Source: an uncultured Roseiflexaceae bacterium (lineage in GTDB: Bacteria > Chloroflexota > Chloroflexia > Chloroflexales > Roseiflexaceae). Taken from it: 32,023 nucleotides of DNA. The stretch's first letter is position 1; the number at the start of each line of letters is the position of its first letter. The position numbers were made by a program, and so were the translations under genes. The DNA lies in contig CAISXI010000032.1 of assembly GCA_903889425.1 (NCBI GenBank), positions 1 through 32,023 of the forward strand, in the 5' to 3' direction. The notes beneath the pieces are model-generated. The model was not told the origin of the DNA, made no database searches, and saw nothing but the letters and a program-made list of their open reading frames with translations. Below, piece after piece: positions 16,620-26,043 of the stretch.

Positions 16620-18206
16620 ATGGTCGATAATCCACGCCAAATATCACAAAACAACGCCGAACAACGTGAGCTCGTCGCCCGCGCCCAACGCCGTCGCCAA
16701 GATTTTGTGCGCGTTGATGGGATGACAAGTATCACTGATCGCATTCCCACACTCAATTCCATCATCACCAACCCAGAAGCACTCCTCGAACGCATTCCAG
16801 CACGTGTGATAATGCATATTTTGGTGATTGCCATTATTCCCCTCGCGTTGCTGGTAAGCCGCAGTAATATTGTCCAAGTAACCGCAAATCCCATCGTCAC
16901 CACCAATAGCACCACCAATGACTTCACCGTTGAAGTTGCGCCGTTGACCACCGCACCCGGGGCCGAACAAGGTGACAGTCCCATCTCCGAAAGCGAAGAC
17001 CTCCCCGTGCCCTTGTCGGTGGTATCACGCAACCAAGTCATGTCACCAGTCGTTGTGCCCGTAACAGTCCTCGTTGACCGGGCCTTTATGCGCAATGGCC
17101 CCGGCACCAATTACGACCCAATCATCCGCGCTGATGCCGGTGCACCGCTCCAAGTTATCGGCAAATATGGTGACTGGTATCAAGTTCGTGAACGCATCGA
17201 TACCCCAGTCTATTGGATGGCCGGCGAATTACTTTCATTGCCTGATAATGCCGCCAATACGATTTTCGATATTTTTGATAATGAAGTCCCACCCCCACCC
17301 CCGCCGCGCCTCGCTAGTGTGCGCGAAGCAGGCCTGACCGTACGCGACGGTCCCGGCAAAAACTACGTTGCCGTCACCACCCTCACCCTCAATGCCAATG
17401 TCGAATTAATCGAGCGCTACCAAGACTGGTACCACATCGCCGTTGACAACAACACCGATGGCTGGGTACGCGCCGACTTCCTCGATGCCACGCCCGAGGT
17501 CGTAAAGCGCGTTATTAACGCTGAAACCATCCCTGATCCCTCACCCGATTTGATTGGAGTCATCACCGGTGATAAAGTCAATTTGCGGCGCGGGCCTGAT
17601 TCGCGCCATGCCAAAATCGACATGGTCAACAAAGGGCAACGCCTCGATTTGATTGGCAAGTACAAAGACTGGATTCAGGTTAGCTTCAACAAAAAGAAAG
17701 CCTGGATCTTTAAAGACCTGCTGAATGTATCATCACACGTGCTCCGCCGCGTCCCCAATACGACCGACTTCCCCGCCTTGCCCGTCGCACCAGTACGCTC
17801 CAAATACACGAACGTATCAACCAGCAGTGATGTCGCCAATATTGCCTTGCAATTTGTGGGGTATCGCTATGTCTGGGGCGGCACCACTCCCAAAAGTGGC
17901 TTCGATTGTAGTGGCTTGATGCTCTACGCCTTTAAGCAGGTCGGGGTGAGTGTCCCGCGCTTGGCGGCATCACAATTCAATGCCAGCAATGGCGTGCAGA
18001 TTAATGGCCTCGAAAATCTCGCACCAGGGGATATGCTATTTTATGTCCGTACCAGTGGTCGGCGGGGCATCACGCACGTATCGATGTATATCGGCGGAGG
18101 CAAAATGGTCCACGCCATGACCCCACGCTACGGCGTCCAAGTCTCCAATATCTACGATAAGTACTGGTTAGACCATTATTACGGCGCTGTGCGGATTCGC
18201 CGCTAA
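16620..18206 (+). CDS. Membrane-anchored SH3-domain NlpC/P60 peptidoglycan hydrolase
   Basis: A 528-residue wall hydrolase. A cytoplasmic N-terminus of about 60 residues precedes one membrane helix (IMHILVIAIIPLALLVS, about 63-79) and a Thr/Ser-rich linker. Three bacterial SH3 domains follow, each with an R-x-GP motif (MRNGPGTNY, VRDGPGKNY, LRRGPDSRH) and a closing DW strand. The C-terminal NlpC/P60 peptidase has catalytic C430 (FDCSGL), H486 (THVSMYIG) and H498 (MVHA). It should cut stem-peptide gamma-D-Glu-diaminopimelate bonds outside the cell. ATG 16620 is chosen because GGGAG precedes it; an in-frame ATG at 16560 lacks a ribosome site. An intrinsic terminator follows. Confidence 0.92.
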   Translation: MVDNPRQISQNNAEQRELVARAQRRRQDFVRVDGMTSITDRIPTLNSIITNPEALLERIPARVIMHILVIAIIPLALLVSRSNIVQVTANPIVTTNSTTNDFTVEVAPLTTAPGAEQGDSPISESEDLPVPLSVVSRNQVMSPVVVPVTVLVDRAFMRNGPGTNYDPIIRADAGAPLQVIGKYGDWYQVRERIDTPVYWMAGELLSLPDNAANTIFDIFDNEVPPPPPPRLASVREAGLTVRDGPGKNYVAVTTLTLNANVELIERYQDWYHIAVDNNTDGWVRADFLDATPEVVKRVINAETIPDPSPDLIGVITGDKVNLRRGPDSRHAKIDMVNKGQRLDLIGKYKDWIQVSFNKKKAWIFKDLLNVSSHVLRRVPNTTDFPALPVAPVRSKYTNVSTSSDVANIALQFVGYRYVWGGTTPKSGFDCSGLMLYAFKQVGVSVPRLAASQFNASNGVQINGLENLAPGDMLFYVRTSGRRGITHVSMYIGGGKMVHAMTPRYGVQVSNIYDKYWLDHYYGAVRIRR

Positions 18207-18230
18207 CCCGTCAATCCAAGTCACACACAA

Positions 18231-18261
18231 CCGAGTGGGGCCTCTGCCCACTCGGTTTTTT
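18231..18261 (+). terminator. Intrinsic terminator after the NlpC/P60 gene
   Basis: CCGAGTGGG (18231-18239) pairs with CCCACTCGG (18247-18255) around a 7-base loop and is followed by six T residues. It lies 24 bases after the stop codon. Confidence 0.92.
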
Positions 18262-18324
18262 ATGCAGAGTCGCGCATTTCTGTGTACACTATAGGCAATC
18301 ATTATCACGAGCAAAGGATTCACC

Positions 18325-19392
18325 ATGAAGGGTTTGATTTTGAGCGGGGGCAAGGGCACCCGTCTCCGTCCCATCACCTACACCAGTGCCAAACAACTGG
18401 TCCCCGTCGCCAACAAGCCAGTCCTCTTCCGCGTCATCGAAACCATCCGTGACGCCGGCATCACCGATATTGGCATCATCGTCGGCGATACCGCCGCCGA
18501 AGTCGAAGCCGCTGTGGGGAGCGGCGAGCGTTGGGGCGTCAACATCACCTACATCCAACAAGACGCACCGTCGGGTCTAGCCCATGCCGTCAAAATCGCC
18601 CACCCATTCCTCGGTGATGAACGCTTCGTGATGTTCCTCGGTGACAACTGCATCCAAGGGGGCATATCGGGGCTCATCCAACAATTCCAAAACAGCGATT
18701 ACCACGCCCAAATCGTCCTCAAAGAAGTCCCCAACCCCCGCTCATATGGCGTCGCCGAACTCAACCCCGATGGCAGTATTTTGCGCCTCGTCGAAAAGCC
18801 CAAAGAGCCCAAGTCCAACCTCGCCTTGGTAGGCATCTACATGTTCGACAAAACCATCTGGGATGCCATCGACTCCATCAAACCATCGTGGCGGGGCGAA
18901 CTCGAAATCACCGATGCCATCCAAGCCCTTGTCGATAGCCAAAAAACCGTCTTCCCTTACATCCATCGCGGCTGGTGGATCGACACCGGCAAAAAAGACG
19001 ACATGCTCGAAGCCAATCGCCTCATCCTCGAAGAACTCACTGCCCAACAATTGGGCACCGTCGATGAATCGTCACGGCTCATCGGCAAAGTCATCATCGA
19101 GGCCGGCGCTGAAGTCATCAATAGCACCATTCGTGGCCCAGCGATTATTGGCGAAGGCACCCGCATCGTCAATTCATATGTCGGTCCATTTACCGCGATT
19201 TATCATCATTGCACCATCCAAAACAGCGAAATCGAACATTCGATTGTGCTTGAGCATTGTACTATCAACGATTTGCCTGGTCGCCTCTGCGATAGCCTGA
19301 TTGGTCGCCACGTCGAAGTATCACGCTCGACTCAGCGTCCTAGTGCCTACCGCCTCGTACTCGGCGACCATAGCCACGTCGACGTATTGTAA
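18325..19392 (+). CDS. Glucose-1-phosphate thymidylyltransferase, long form
   Basis: A 355-residue nucleotidyltransferase that makes dTDP-glucose from glucose-1-phosphate and dTTP, the entry to dTDP-rhamnose and other deoxysugars. The signature LSGGKGTRLRPITYTSAKQL is at residues 6-25, followed by the MFLGDNCIQGG metal/nucleotide loop, VEKPKEP, and the GWWIDTGKKDDMLEAN region. From about 245 a left-handed beta-helix is visible (repeats such as IIEAGAEV, AIIGEGTRIV, CTIQNSEI), which marks the long-form RmlA group found in archaea, actinobacteria and Chloroflexota. AAAGGA precedes the ATG. No rmlBCD genes are adjacent. A bifunctional sugar-phosphate nucleotidyltransferase is an alternative. Confidence 0.92.
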   Translation: MKGLILSGGKGTRLRPITYTSAKQLVPVANKPVLFRVIETIRDAGITDIGIIVGDTAAEVEAAVGSGERWGVNITYIQQDAPSGLAHAVKIAHPFLGDERFVMFLGDNCIQGGISGLIQQFQNSDYHAQIVLKEVPNPRSYGVAELNPDGSILRLVEKPKEPKSNLALVGIYMFDKTIWDAIDSIKPSWRGELEITDAIQALVDSQKTVFPYIHRGWWIDTGKKDDMLEANRLILEELTAQQLGTVDESSRLIGKVIIEAGAEVINSTIRGPAIIGEGTRIVNSYVGPFTAIYHHCTIQNSEIEHSIVLEHCTINDLPGRLCDSLIGRHVEVSRSTQRPSAYRLVLGDHSHVDVL

Positions 19393-19399
19393 TTAACCC

Positions 19400-19442
19400 C
19401 ACCAACGCCCCGTAGCATATCTGCTACGGGGCGTTGGTGTTT
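19400..19442. terminator. Bidirectional intrinsic terminator between convergent genes
   Basis: An 18-bp perfect stem (19400-19417 with 19422-19439) and a TATC loop lie between the thymidylyltransferase and glpX stops, followed on plus by TTTATT. It fills almost the entire 48-base gap, so it probably ends both transcripts. Confidence 0.88.
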
Positions 19443-20430
19443 ATTCGTTTGGACGATAATCAATCCCAGACACACGCATCAATTTATCCCAACGATGAAA
19501 CGACTCGATATGGCGAATCGTGCCAGTGGTAGCCCTCATCACCACCGAATGCGTCCGGGCGCCAAATTCGCTGTATTGTACCCCACGCAAAAAATCACCC
19601 GAGGTAATACCTGTCGCGACGAAGTAGACATTCTCGCCCTTGACCAACTCATCAGTTGAATACACATGATCGGGGTCTAGGCCTTGTTGCGCCATCAACT
19701 CACGTTCATGATCATCACGTGACCACAACCGGGCGTGAATTTCACCACCGAGACACTTGAGTGCACATGCAGTCACCACCGCCTCGGGGGCACCGCCGAT
19801 ACCCATCAACATGTCAGCAGGCGCATCCTCGACCGCAGTCATCACACCAGCAGCGACATCGCCATGGGCAATCAAGCGAATGCGCGCACCAGCCGCACGA
19901 ATCTCGCGGATGAGCTGATGATGCCGTGGCCGATCAAGTACCACAACCGTGATATCTGATACCCGCCGACGGAGCGCATGCGCTACCGCATTGACGTTCT
20001 CGGCCACACTCGCATTGATGTCGACTTTGCCACGCGCAGCCTCACCTACGGCGAGCTTGTACATGTAGGGGATACCGTTCCAGGCGTGCAATGCACCACG
20101 CTCCGCTACCGCAATCACTGCAATGGCACCGGGCATACCCTCTGCGAGCAGGGTGGTGCCCTCAATGGGGTCGACTGCGATGTCAACAGCCGGGGCAGCT
20201 CCAGTCCCTACCCGCTCGCCTGTATACAACATCGGGGCATTGTCTTTTTCGCCTTCACCAATCACCACCACACCATCCATTACAATGCCGTTCAAGGCAA
20301 AACGCATCGCATCGACGGCAGCCTGGTCAGCAGCGTCTTTGTCACCACGTCCCATCAAGCGGGCGGCGCGTAAGGCGGCGGCCTCCGTACAACGCACTAA
20401 ATCCATTCCCAAATTGCGATCGAGCTGCAT
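19441..20430 (-). CDS. glpX: Class II fructose-1,6-bisphosphatase
   Basis: A 329-residue metal-dependent phosphatase that converts fructose-1,6-bisphosphate to fructose-6-phosphate in gluconeogenesis or the Calvin cycle. It belongs to the Li-sensitive phosphatase superfamily. Hallmarks are the N-terminal RNLGMDLVRCTEAAALRAAR, IGEGEKDNAPMLYTGERVG, the metal motif DPIEGTTLLAEG, the GGAPEAVVTACALKCLGG segment and the C-terminal TGITSGDFLRGV. Length fits the family (about 320-336). AGGGAG precedes ATG 20430. It is divergent from groES, sharing a 226-base region that holds the CIRCE element, so heat-shock control of both directions is possible but not shown. Confidence 0.96.
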   Translation of the reverse strand: MQLDRNLGMDLVRCTEAAALRAARLMGRGDKDAADQAAVDAMRFALNGIVMDGVVVIGEGEKDNAPMLYTGERVGTGAAPAVDIAVDPIEGTTLLAEGMPGAIAVIAVAERGALHAWNGIPYMYKLAVGEAARGKVDINASVAENVNAVAHALRRRVSDITVVVLDRPRHHQLIREIRAAGARIRLIAHGDVAAGVMTAVEDAPADMLMGIGGAPEAVVTACALKCLGGEIHARLWSRDDHERELMAQQGLDPDHVYSTDELVKGENVYFVATGITSGDFLRGVQYSEFGARTHSVVMRATTGTIRHIESFHRWDKLMRVSGIDYRPNE

Positions 20431-20524
20431 CTCTCACTCCCTTGTGATTACTGACTATCCTTGGATACGCACGATGCCGCTCCATAGTTTGTTTTGCAAC
20501 AGTTTTATTAAATCTGCATAAGAA

Positions 20525-20551
20525 TTCGCACTCAAGCCCAGAGAGTGCTAA
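20525..20551 (+). promoter_or_regulatory. CIRCE element, HrcA operator
   Basis: TTCGCACTC, nine bases, then GAGTGCTAA: 17 of 18 arm positions match the CIRCE consensus (TTAGCACTC-N9-GAGTGCTAA). It ends seven bases before the groES -35 box, upstream of the core promoter rather than in the leader. HrcA is expected to bind and repress groESL under normal conditions. Confidence 0.94.
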
Positions 20552-20558
20552 TTTTTGC

Positions 20559-20587
20559 TTGACAAGCGGCGGTGCATTATCTATAGT
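20559..20587 (+). promoter_or_regulatory. groESL promoter
   Basis: TTGACA (20559-20564) and TATAGT (20582-20587) with an ideal 17-base spacer, directly downstream of CIRCE. The implied leader to the groES ATG is about 60 bases and ends with a GAGGGGA ribosome site. Confidence 0.88.
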
Positions 20588-20656
20588 TAGTATAGGTTAG
20601 CAGTTGAGCTGTTTGACTGCTAAATGTATATATCGAAGATGAGGGGAAGCGTCACT

Positions 20657-20962
20657 ATGGCTGCAAACTTCCGCATCCGACCGTTGGCCGACCGCGTCGT
20701 AGTAAAACCGGCCGAGCGCGAGGAAAAGACCAAGGGTGGGTTGTTTATCCCAGACACCGCCAGCAAAGAACGTCCTATGGAGGGCGAAGTTGTCGCCGTC
20801 GGCGATGGTCGCCGCACCGACAATGGCCAATTGGTACCAATGAGCGTCAAGACCGGTGATCGTGTCTTGTTTGCCAAGTACAGCGGTACCGAATACAAGG
20901 TCGACGAAATCGATTATCTCGTATTGGCCGAAAAAGACATCCTTGGCGTCATCGAGGCTTAA
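20657..20962 (+). CDS. groES: Co-chaperonin GroES
   Basis: A 101-residue subunit of the seven-fold lid that caps GroEL. The N-terminal strand [20 protein letters not shown], the mobile loop [25 protein letters not shown] (here given in part; the Gly-Gly-Leu-Phe-Ile-Pro core binds GroEL) and the tail [15 protein letters not shown] followed by ILGVIEA are all standard. ATG 20657 is chosen over an in-frame ATG at 20624 because it gives the usual N-terminus and follows GAGGGGA. groEL starts 38 bases after its stop, forming the classic operon under CIRCE control. Confidence 0.97.
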   Translation: MAANFRIRPLADRVVVKPAEREEKTKGGLFIPDTASKERPMEGEVVAVGDGRRTDNGQLVPMSVKTGDRVLFAKYSGTEYKVDEIDYLVLAEKDILGVIEA

Positions 20963-21000
20963 TTTACCCGTACTAGGAAGCACTGAGGAGATTACACTTC

Positions 21001-22635
21001 ATGGCAAAGCAGTTGTATTTTAATGAAGAAGCACGACGCGCCCTCAAACGCGGCGTCGATGCTGTCGCTGATGCGGTCAAAACGACCTTGGGACCCCGCG
21101 GTCGCAACGTCGCCATCGACAAAAAGTTCGGATCACCCGTAGTCACCCATGACGGCGTAACCGTTGCCAAGGAAATCGAACTCAAAGACCCCTTCGAAAA
21201 CATGGGCGCCCGCTTGTTGGTTGAAGTAGCCACCAAAACCAACGACATCGCTGGTGATGGTACCACTACCGCCACCGTGTTGGCCCAAGCCATCGTCACC
21301 GAAGGCCTCAAGATGGTTGCCGCTGGACACAACCCGATGATGATCCGCCGCGGTCTCGACCGTGGTGCCGAAGCCCTCATCGCCCGGTTGCGCGCCATGG
21401 CCACCCCCATCCGCGACCGCGCCGACATTGCCCACGTGGCATCGATTTCGGCCGCAGACCGCGAAATCGGCGAAATCATCGCCGAAGTGATGGAAAAAGT
21501 CGGCAAAGATGGCGTTATCACCGTCGAAGAATCCAAGGGTATTGCCTTTGAAAAGGAATACACCGAAGGTATGCAATTCGACCGTGGCTACATTTCAGCC
21601 TACTTTGTCACCAATTCAGAGCGGATGGAAGCCGAGCTCGAAGCTCCTTACATCCTCATCACTGACAAAAAAATCAGCGCTATCCAAGAAATCTTGCCCG
21701 TGCTCGAAAAAGCCTTGCAAGTAACCAAGAACCTCGTCATCATCTCAGAAGATATCGACGGCGAAGCCTTGGCAACCTTGGTAGTGAACAAGCTCCGCGG
21801 CACCGTCAATGTGTTGGCCGTCAAGGCTCCTGGCTTCGGCGATCGCCGCAAAGCCATGCTCCAAGACATCGCCATTTTGACCGGTGGTACCTTGATTAGC
21901 GAAGAAGTCGGCCGCAAGCTCGACAGCGCTACCATCGAAGACCTCGGCCGCGCCCGCCGCGTGGTGTCAGACAAAGACAACACCACCATCATCGAAGGTA
22001 ACGGCAACGAGAAGGCCATCAAAGCCCGTATCGAACAAATCCGCAACCAAATCGAACAAACCACCAGCGATTTCGATCGCGAAAAGCTCCAAGAGCGCTT
22101 GGCCAAACTGGCCGGCGGTGTGGCCGTCCTCAAGGTCGGTGGCGCTACCGAGCCCGAACTCAAGGAAAAGAAGCACCGCGTCGAAGATGCCTTGTCAACT
22201 GCACGCGCAGCTGTCGAAGAAGGTATCGTCCCCGGTGGTGGTGTCGCCTTGATCAACGCCATTCCCGCCCTTGACGACGTCAAAGTCGCTCACGAAGACG
22301 AAGTCTTTGGTATCCGCATCTTGCGCCGGGCCCTCGAAGAGCCCATGCGTATCCTCGCCCGCAACGCCGGCGAAGAAGGTTCGGTTGTCATCGATGCCGT
22401 CCGCCGCGTCCAAAAGGAAAAGAACGACACCAACTATGGCTACAACGTCATGACCGGTGAGTTTATTGACCTCGTCCGCGAAGGTATCATCGACCCCGTC
22501 AAGGTAACCCGTAGCGCCGTCCAAAACGCAATCTCGATTGCAGCGCTCATCTTGACCACCGATGCCCTTATCGCCGATGTGCCCGAAGAAAAATCCTCAG
22601 CTCCCATGCCTGGTGGCGGTGGCATGGACTTCTAG
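21001..22635 (+). CDS. groEL: Chaperonin GroEL (60 kDa)
   Basis: A 544-residue ATP-dependent chaperonin forming double heptameric rings that fold proteins in the cytoplasm. Visible signatures are the ATP loop [17 protein letters not shown] near residues 30-46, [11 protein letters not shown], the [15 protein letters not shown] phosphate-binding motif with the Asp near position 86, the apical domain segment [17 protein letters not shown], and the [15 protein letters not shown] signature in the equatorial return. The C-terminus ends in the usual Gly/Met-rich tail (PGGGGMDF). GAGGAG lies upstream of the ATG. Codon use is strongly biased to C-ending codons, as expected of a highly expressed gene. 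Confidence 0.98.
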   Translation: MAKQLYFNEEARRALKRGVDAVADAVKTTLGPRGRNVAIDKKFGSPVVTHDGVTVAKEIELKDPFENMGARLLVEVATKTNDIAGDGTTTATVLAQAIVTEGLKMVAAGHNPMMIRRGLDRGAEALIARLRAMATPIRDRADIAHVASISAADREIGEIIAEVMEKVGKDGVITVEESKGIAFEKEYTEGMQFDRGYISAYFVTNSERMEAELEAPYILITDKKISAIQEILPVLEKALQVTKNLVIISEDIDGEALATLVVNKLRGTVNVLAVKAPGFGDRRKAMLQDIAILTGGTLISEEVGRKLDSATIEDLGRARRVVSDKDNTTIIEGNGNEKAIKARIEQIRNQIEQTTSDFDREKLQERLAKLAGGVAVLKVGGATEPELKEKKHRVEDALSTARAAVEEGIVPGGGVALINAIPALDDVKVAHEDEVFGIRILRRALEEPMRILARNAGEEGSVVIDAVRRVQKEKNDTNYGYNVMTGEFIDLVREGIIDPVKVTRSAVQNAISIAALILTTDALIADVPEEKSSAPMPGGGGMDF

Positions 22636-22655
22636 TCCATCCCTAAACCATCATT

Positions 22656-22699
22656 ACCGCATCGGTACGCACAATCTGTGCGTGCTGATGCGGTTTTTT
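22656..22699 (+). terminator. Intrinsic terminator of groESL
   Basis: ACCGCATC (22656-22663) pairs with GATGCGGT (22687-22694), with an inner ACGCACA/TGTGCGT stem and an ATC loop, followed by a T-run to 22699. It begins 20 bases after the groEL stop. Confidence 0.93.
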
Positions 22700-22808
22700 A
22701 ATACCATCTTTACACCAAAAATGAGATAATCAATTATACTAACGGTATCTTTAAATCCCTTTTCCTCTATTACACGACGATTCGCCATAAATTAAGTGAT
22801 CCTCATCT

Positions 22809-24719
22809 ATGCGCAAAAGCCGAAATACATTGTATGCCCAAACAGTGGCATTTGTTACCCGCTATACCAACATTTCTATCCCCAGAACCCATACCACGCG
22901 CTGGGTGTTTTGGGTATGTTGTGCGTTTTATCTCTTTACCGCAAGCGGTCATACCTATTCGCCCGATGAAGAAACCATGTACGCCGTCACCCGCTCTATC
23001 GTAGAAAACGGCCGGGTTACCATCGATGCGAGTGCCGATCAACCACTCGCCGCCTTGCGCACCGGGTTTAGCGGTGGGCGCGTTGCACCCTACGGCATCT
23101 TGCCCTCATTTATTGCAGTGCCGTTTTATTTTGTGGGGACCCTATTTACAGAGCCCAACACACTCAAACAATGGGATTTGACCCATTTGCTTGTATCACT
23201 CGTCAATGTCCCCATCTCGGCGGGATGTGTGGCACTATTCATGCGGCTCTTGCAACGCCTGCGCATGCCGCGTACCAGTATCCCCATCCTCACTATTGCC
23301 TATGCGATTGGTTCATTGACGTGGCCATATGCCCGTACATTTTTCTCTGAACCACTCACGGCACTTTTGTTGTTGTGGAGCCTTGAATCAGCAGTCGCGA
23401 GCCACAAACGCCTATCGAGCCATACCAGTAGTATCATATTGAGTGGGTTTATGGCGGGATGTATCATGCCCACACGTATCGCAGCCACAGTCACCATTCC
23501 GATTGTGTTGCTGTATATCGTCTATATGAGTACCCCGCAAAACCGCCTGCGTACATTTATGCTCTGGTGTGCCGGATGCATTCCAGGTGGGGTGTTGTTT
23601 TTGTTCTATAATTTTGCCCGCTTTGATGTGCCGATGGCAACCGGCTATTCGTCTGAAACCAACGCCTTTATCACCCCCATCCTTGTTGGGCTCAACGGTT
23701 TGCTCATCCATCCCGTCACAGGGTTAGTATGGTATATGCCACTGATGCTGTTTGCGCCGATTGGGGCCTGGCGCTTATGGGTGCGCCGCCCCAATGTGGT
23801 AGTGTTGTGTCTCGCCTTAATCACGAGCCATGTAGGGCTTTATGCTGGCTGGAATGCCTGGGATGGCGGCGGTGTGTGGGGACCGCGCTTCCTCGTCCCC
23901 ATCGTGCCCTACATCCTCTGTCTCTGTAGCGGTGTTTGGCGCAAACCACAACTCACATTCCATCATATTGCCTACCCATTACTAGGGGTGAGTATTATCA
24001 TCAATCTCTTGGGCTGTATGGTCAATTTCAACATCGATAGTAATTTACCCGGGCCCCAGCCGACACCTATTATTACCCATCTGTTGTTGGCGGGTCAACG
24101 CCTCACTACCGCAATCACCCCCAATCAGACCTGCACCATTCGTGATGGCTGGTATGCCAGTGAATCAGCGAGTGGGAACTTGGTACAACGCAGTGGCGCT
24201 CGTGGCACCATTGAATGCCGGTTGCCCCGACTAAGTGTGGTGCACTTCACCCTTGATGATCGGCGCCCCGACAACGCCCCCAAATCATACCAAGGGCTCG
24301 TGATTAATACCGCACCTGCAATGAGGATTCCCAACGGCAAAATCCGTCATATCGACTGGTTGATGCAATACGATCATGCCAACCTGATTATCACCAACAA
24401 TACGTGGAATCCCAAGCTCATTGGGTATAGCGACCGTGATGATGAATTAGGCCCAGTATTGACTGACTTAACCGGCACACCCAACCCCATCACCATCCGC
24501 AATGCCACCATTATGCCCATACCAACTCCCCCCAAAGAGCGCTGGGCATGGTACTACAACCCCACCAATCAACATGTAGTTGATTGGTGGGGCTGGTATA
24601 TCCAATTTACGACGCTGGCAACATGGACCTGGTATATCGTCGCAACGTGGGGGGGCTTAATAATCGGGTGTTTGCTTCTCGCCTACCGCCGCGCCACCCG
24701 CGCCCGCAGACCACGCTGA
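22809..24719 (+). CDS. Multi-span GT-C type membrane protein, probable lipid-carrier-dependent glycosyltransferase
   Basis: A 636-residue membrane protein. After a first helix (VFWVCCAFYLFTAS, about 33-46) comes an acidic extracellular loop SPDEETMYAVTRSIVENG, where the acidic cluster matches the catalytic or metal-binding Asp/Glu of GT-C enzymes of the PMT/ArnT kind. Roughly nine to eleven helices follow up to about residue 415, with family-like segments ARTFFSEPLTALLLLWSLE, YNFARFDVPMATGY and GPRFLVPIVPY. Residues about 420-600 form a soluble extracellular domain, and one last helix (WTWYIVATWGGLIIGCLL) closes the protein. Donor and acceptor are unknown. Its end overlaps the convergent gene by 37 bases. 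Confidence 0.75.
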   Translation: MRKSRNTLYAQTVAFVTRYTNISIPRTHTTRWVFWVCCAFYLFTASGHTYSPDEETMYAVTRSIVENGRVTIDASADQPLAALRTGFSGGRVAPYGILPSFIAVPFYFVGTLFTEPNTLKQWDLTHLLVSLVNVPISAGCVALFMRLLQRLRMPRTSIPILTIAYAIGSLTWPYARTFFSEPLTALLLLWSLESAVASHKRLSSHTSSIILSGFMAGCIMPTRIAATVTIPIVLLYIVYMSTPQNRLRTFMLWCAGCIPGGVLFLFYNFARFDVPMATGYSSETNAFITPILVGLNGLLIHPVTGLVWYMPLMLFAPIGAWRLWVRRPNVVVLCLALITSHVGLYAGWNAWDGGGVWGPRFLVPIVPYILCLCSGVWRKPQLTFHHIAYPLLGVSIIINLLGCMVNFNIDSNLPGPQPTPIITHLLLAGQRLTTAITPNQTCTIRDGWYASESASGNLVQRSGARGTIECRLPRLSVVHFTLDDRRPDNAPKSYQGLVINTAPAMRIPNGKIRHIDWLMQYDHANLIITNNTWNPKLIGYSDRDDELGPVLTDLTGTPNPITIRNATIMPIPTPPKERWAWYYNPTNQHVVDWWGWYIQFTTLATWTWYIVATWGGLIIGCLLLAYRRATRARRPR

Positions 24720-25846
24720 CCCGTGATTGGTGCTTGGGTATACAAGCGTTGTACTTCATGTGCCACCGCCACCGCCGCATCAGGCATGCCCAAATGCTGA
24801 GCCGCATGCCCCATGGTGTCACGCATGGCTTGATGGCTGAGCAACATCGTCGCATACGTCACAAACTGATTGGCGTCAGCCGCATGCAAACCAGCACCTG
24901 CTTGCATCGCAAAAATGCGATTGCCTTCCTCTTGACCAGGTGCCTCACCATAAAACACCATCGGCTTACCCGCCGCCATACACTCACTCACTGTCAAACC
25001 ACCTGCTTTTGAGGCAACCACATCAGCCGCATGCAACAAATCAGGCAATGCCACAAAATCATAAATATGCGTCGGGTGTTGCCATGGATATGCCCGTAGA
25101 TCTTTGGCTAATGCCTGATTACGCCCCGCCACAATCACTAATTGATGGGTAGTCGTTGCTGCATCAAGGGCCCGCGCCATCTCAACCACCGGCCCAATCC
25201 CGGCGCCACCACTCAACAACAACAAGGTCGGTAATGATTCATCCCAGCCCAAATTACGCCGCAATAGCGCTTGGGGCGCCCGGGCATACCCAAAGGCCGG
25301 ATTAATCGGCAAGCCCGTATGCACCACCCGCTGCATGTCAATCCCGCACTTAATCGCTTTGTCACGCACGATTAATGATGGGACTGCCACGCAATCATCG
25401 TGGACATTAAACCACGCCCGATGCACATTACCTAAATCAGTGACGACCGTCATTAGTTTGGGTAATTGCCATGGTTTAAAGGTACCCGAAATAATTCGGG
25501 TAAGTAATGGATAAACACTCACGACCACTGTGGGTTGATGCGTCATCAATAATGACGCCAACGAGCGCCGGATCGTCCCCGCTAACGAATATTCTAAAAA
25601 CAAATCGAGCCCCGGCGCATCGGTCAAGCCATGGGCAAATGCATATTGTTCGGGCGAACGATTTACCATGTCCAAATAAAAGCGCTCAGCCCGTTCGAGC
25701 GTCCGTGATGCTAACGGATGATGTGCAGGGTTTACGACGATGGTTTTTGCGAATCCACGAACTTGTTGTTCAATCGCAGCAGCCGCACTACGATGTCCAC
25801 TCCCAGCATCACTGGTCAAAATCATAATCGACGAGGATGTAGTCAT
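24683..25846 (-). CDS. Second MGDG-synthase-like GT28 glycosyltransferase
   Basis: A 387-residue GT-B enzyme related to the one at 12766-14085 but shorter and without its basic tail. The Gly-rich loop is SDAGSGHRSAAAAI, the domain-linking strand VVTDLGNVHRAWFN, and the donor site shows LLLLSGGAGIGPVVEMA, VASKAGGLTVSECMAAGKPMV and the EEGN motif. It should glycosylate a lipid, most likely diacylglycerol, at the cytoplasmic membrane. ATG 25846 is used, with a weak AGAGAG ribosome site; a TTG at 25867 would add seven residues. The gene overlaps the preceding membrane gene tail-to-tail by 37 bases, so either transcript reads antisense into the other. Confidence 0.88.
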   Translation of the reverse strand: MTTSSSIMILTSDAGSGHRSAAAAIEQQVRGFAKTIVVNPAHHPLASRTLERAERFYLDMVNRSPEQYAFAHGLTDAPGLDLFLEYSLAGTIRRSLASLLMTHQPTVVVSVYPLLTRIISGTFKPWQLPKLMTVVTDLGNVHRAWFNVHDDCVAVPSLIVRDKAIKCGIDMQRVVHTGLPINPAFGYARAPQALLRRNLGWDESLPTLLLLSGGAGIGPVVEMARALDAATTTHQLVIVAGRNQALAKDLRAYPWQHPTHIYDFVALPDLLHAADVVASKAGGLTVSECMAAGKPMVFYGEAPGQEEGNRIFAMQAGAGLHAADANQFVTYATMLLSHQAMRDTMGHAAQHLGMPDAAVAVAHEVQRLYTQAPITGQRGLRARVARR

Positions 25847-25877
25847 TGGCACTCTCTTTTTCACCAAAATTCCGTAT

Positions 25878-25910
25878 ACTAAAGCTGTGCAATAAATGCA
25901 CAGGTTTAGT
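25878..25910. repeat. Near-perfect palindrome upstream of the GT28 gene
   Basis: ACTAAAGCTGTGCA and TGCACAGGTTTAGT form 14-base arms with a single G/G mismatch around an ATAAA centre. It lies 32 bases upstream of the minus-strand start at 25846 and 134 bases before the plus-strand methyltransferase. A regulator site in the divergent promoter region is the likely role; no T-run suits a terminator. Confidence 0.5.
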
Positions 25911-26043
25911 GTAGTCTGTTTATGTTAAGATTTGCTGAACGTTTTATAAGATTTTGGTTCAAGTATTGCGATACCAATGATAGCGGCAATAGGTAAGGTT
26001 GTGTAGTACACTGTAAATAATCTCTTTGTTTTTAAGGTTGTAC

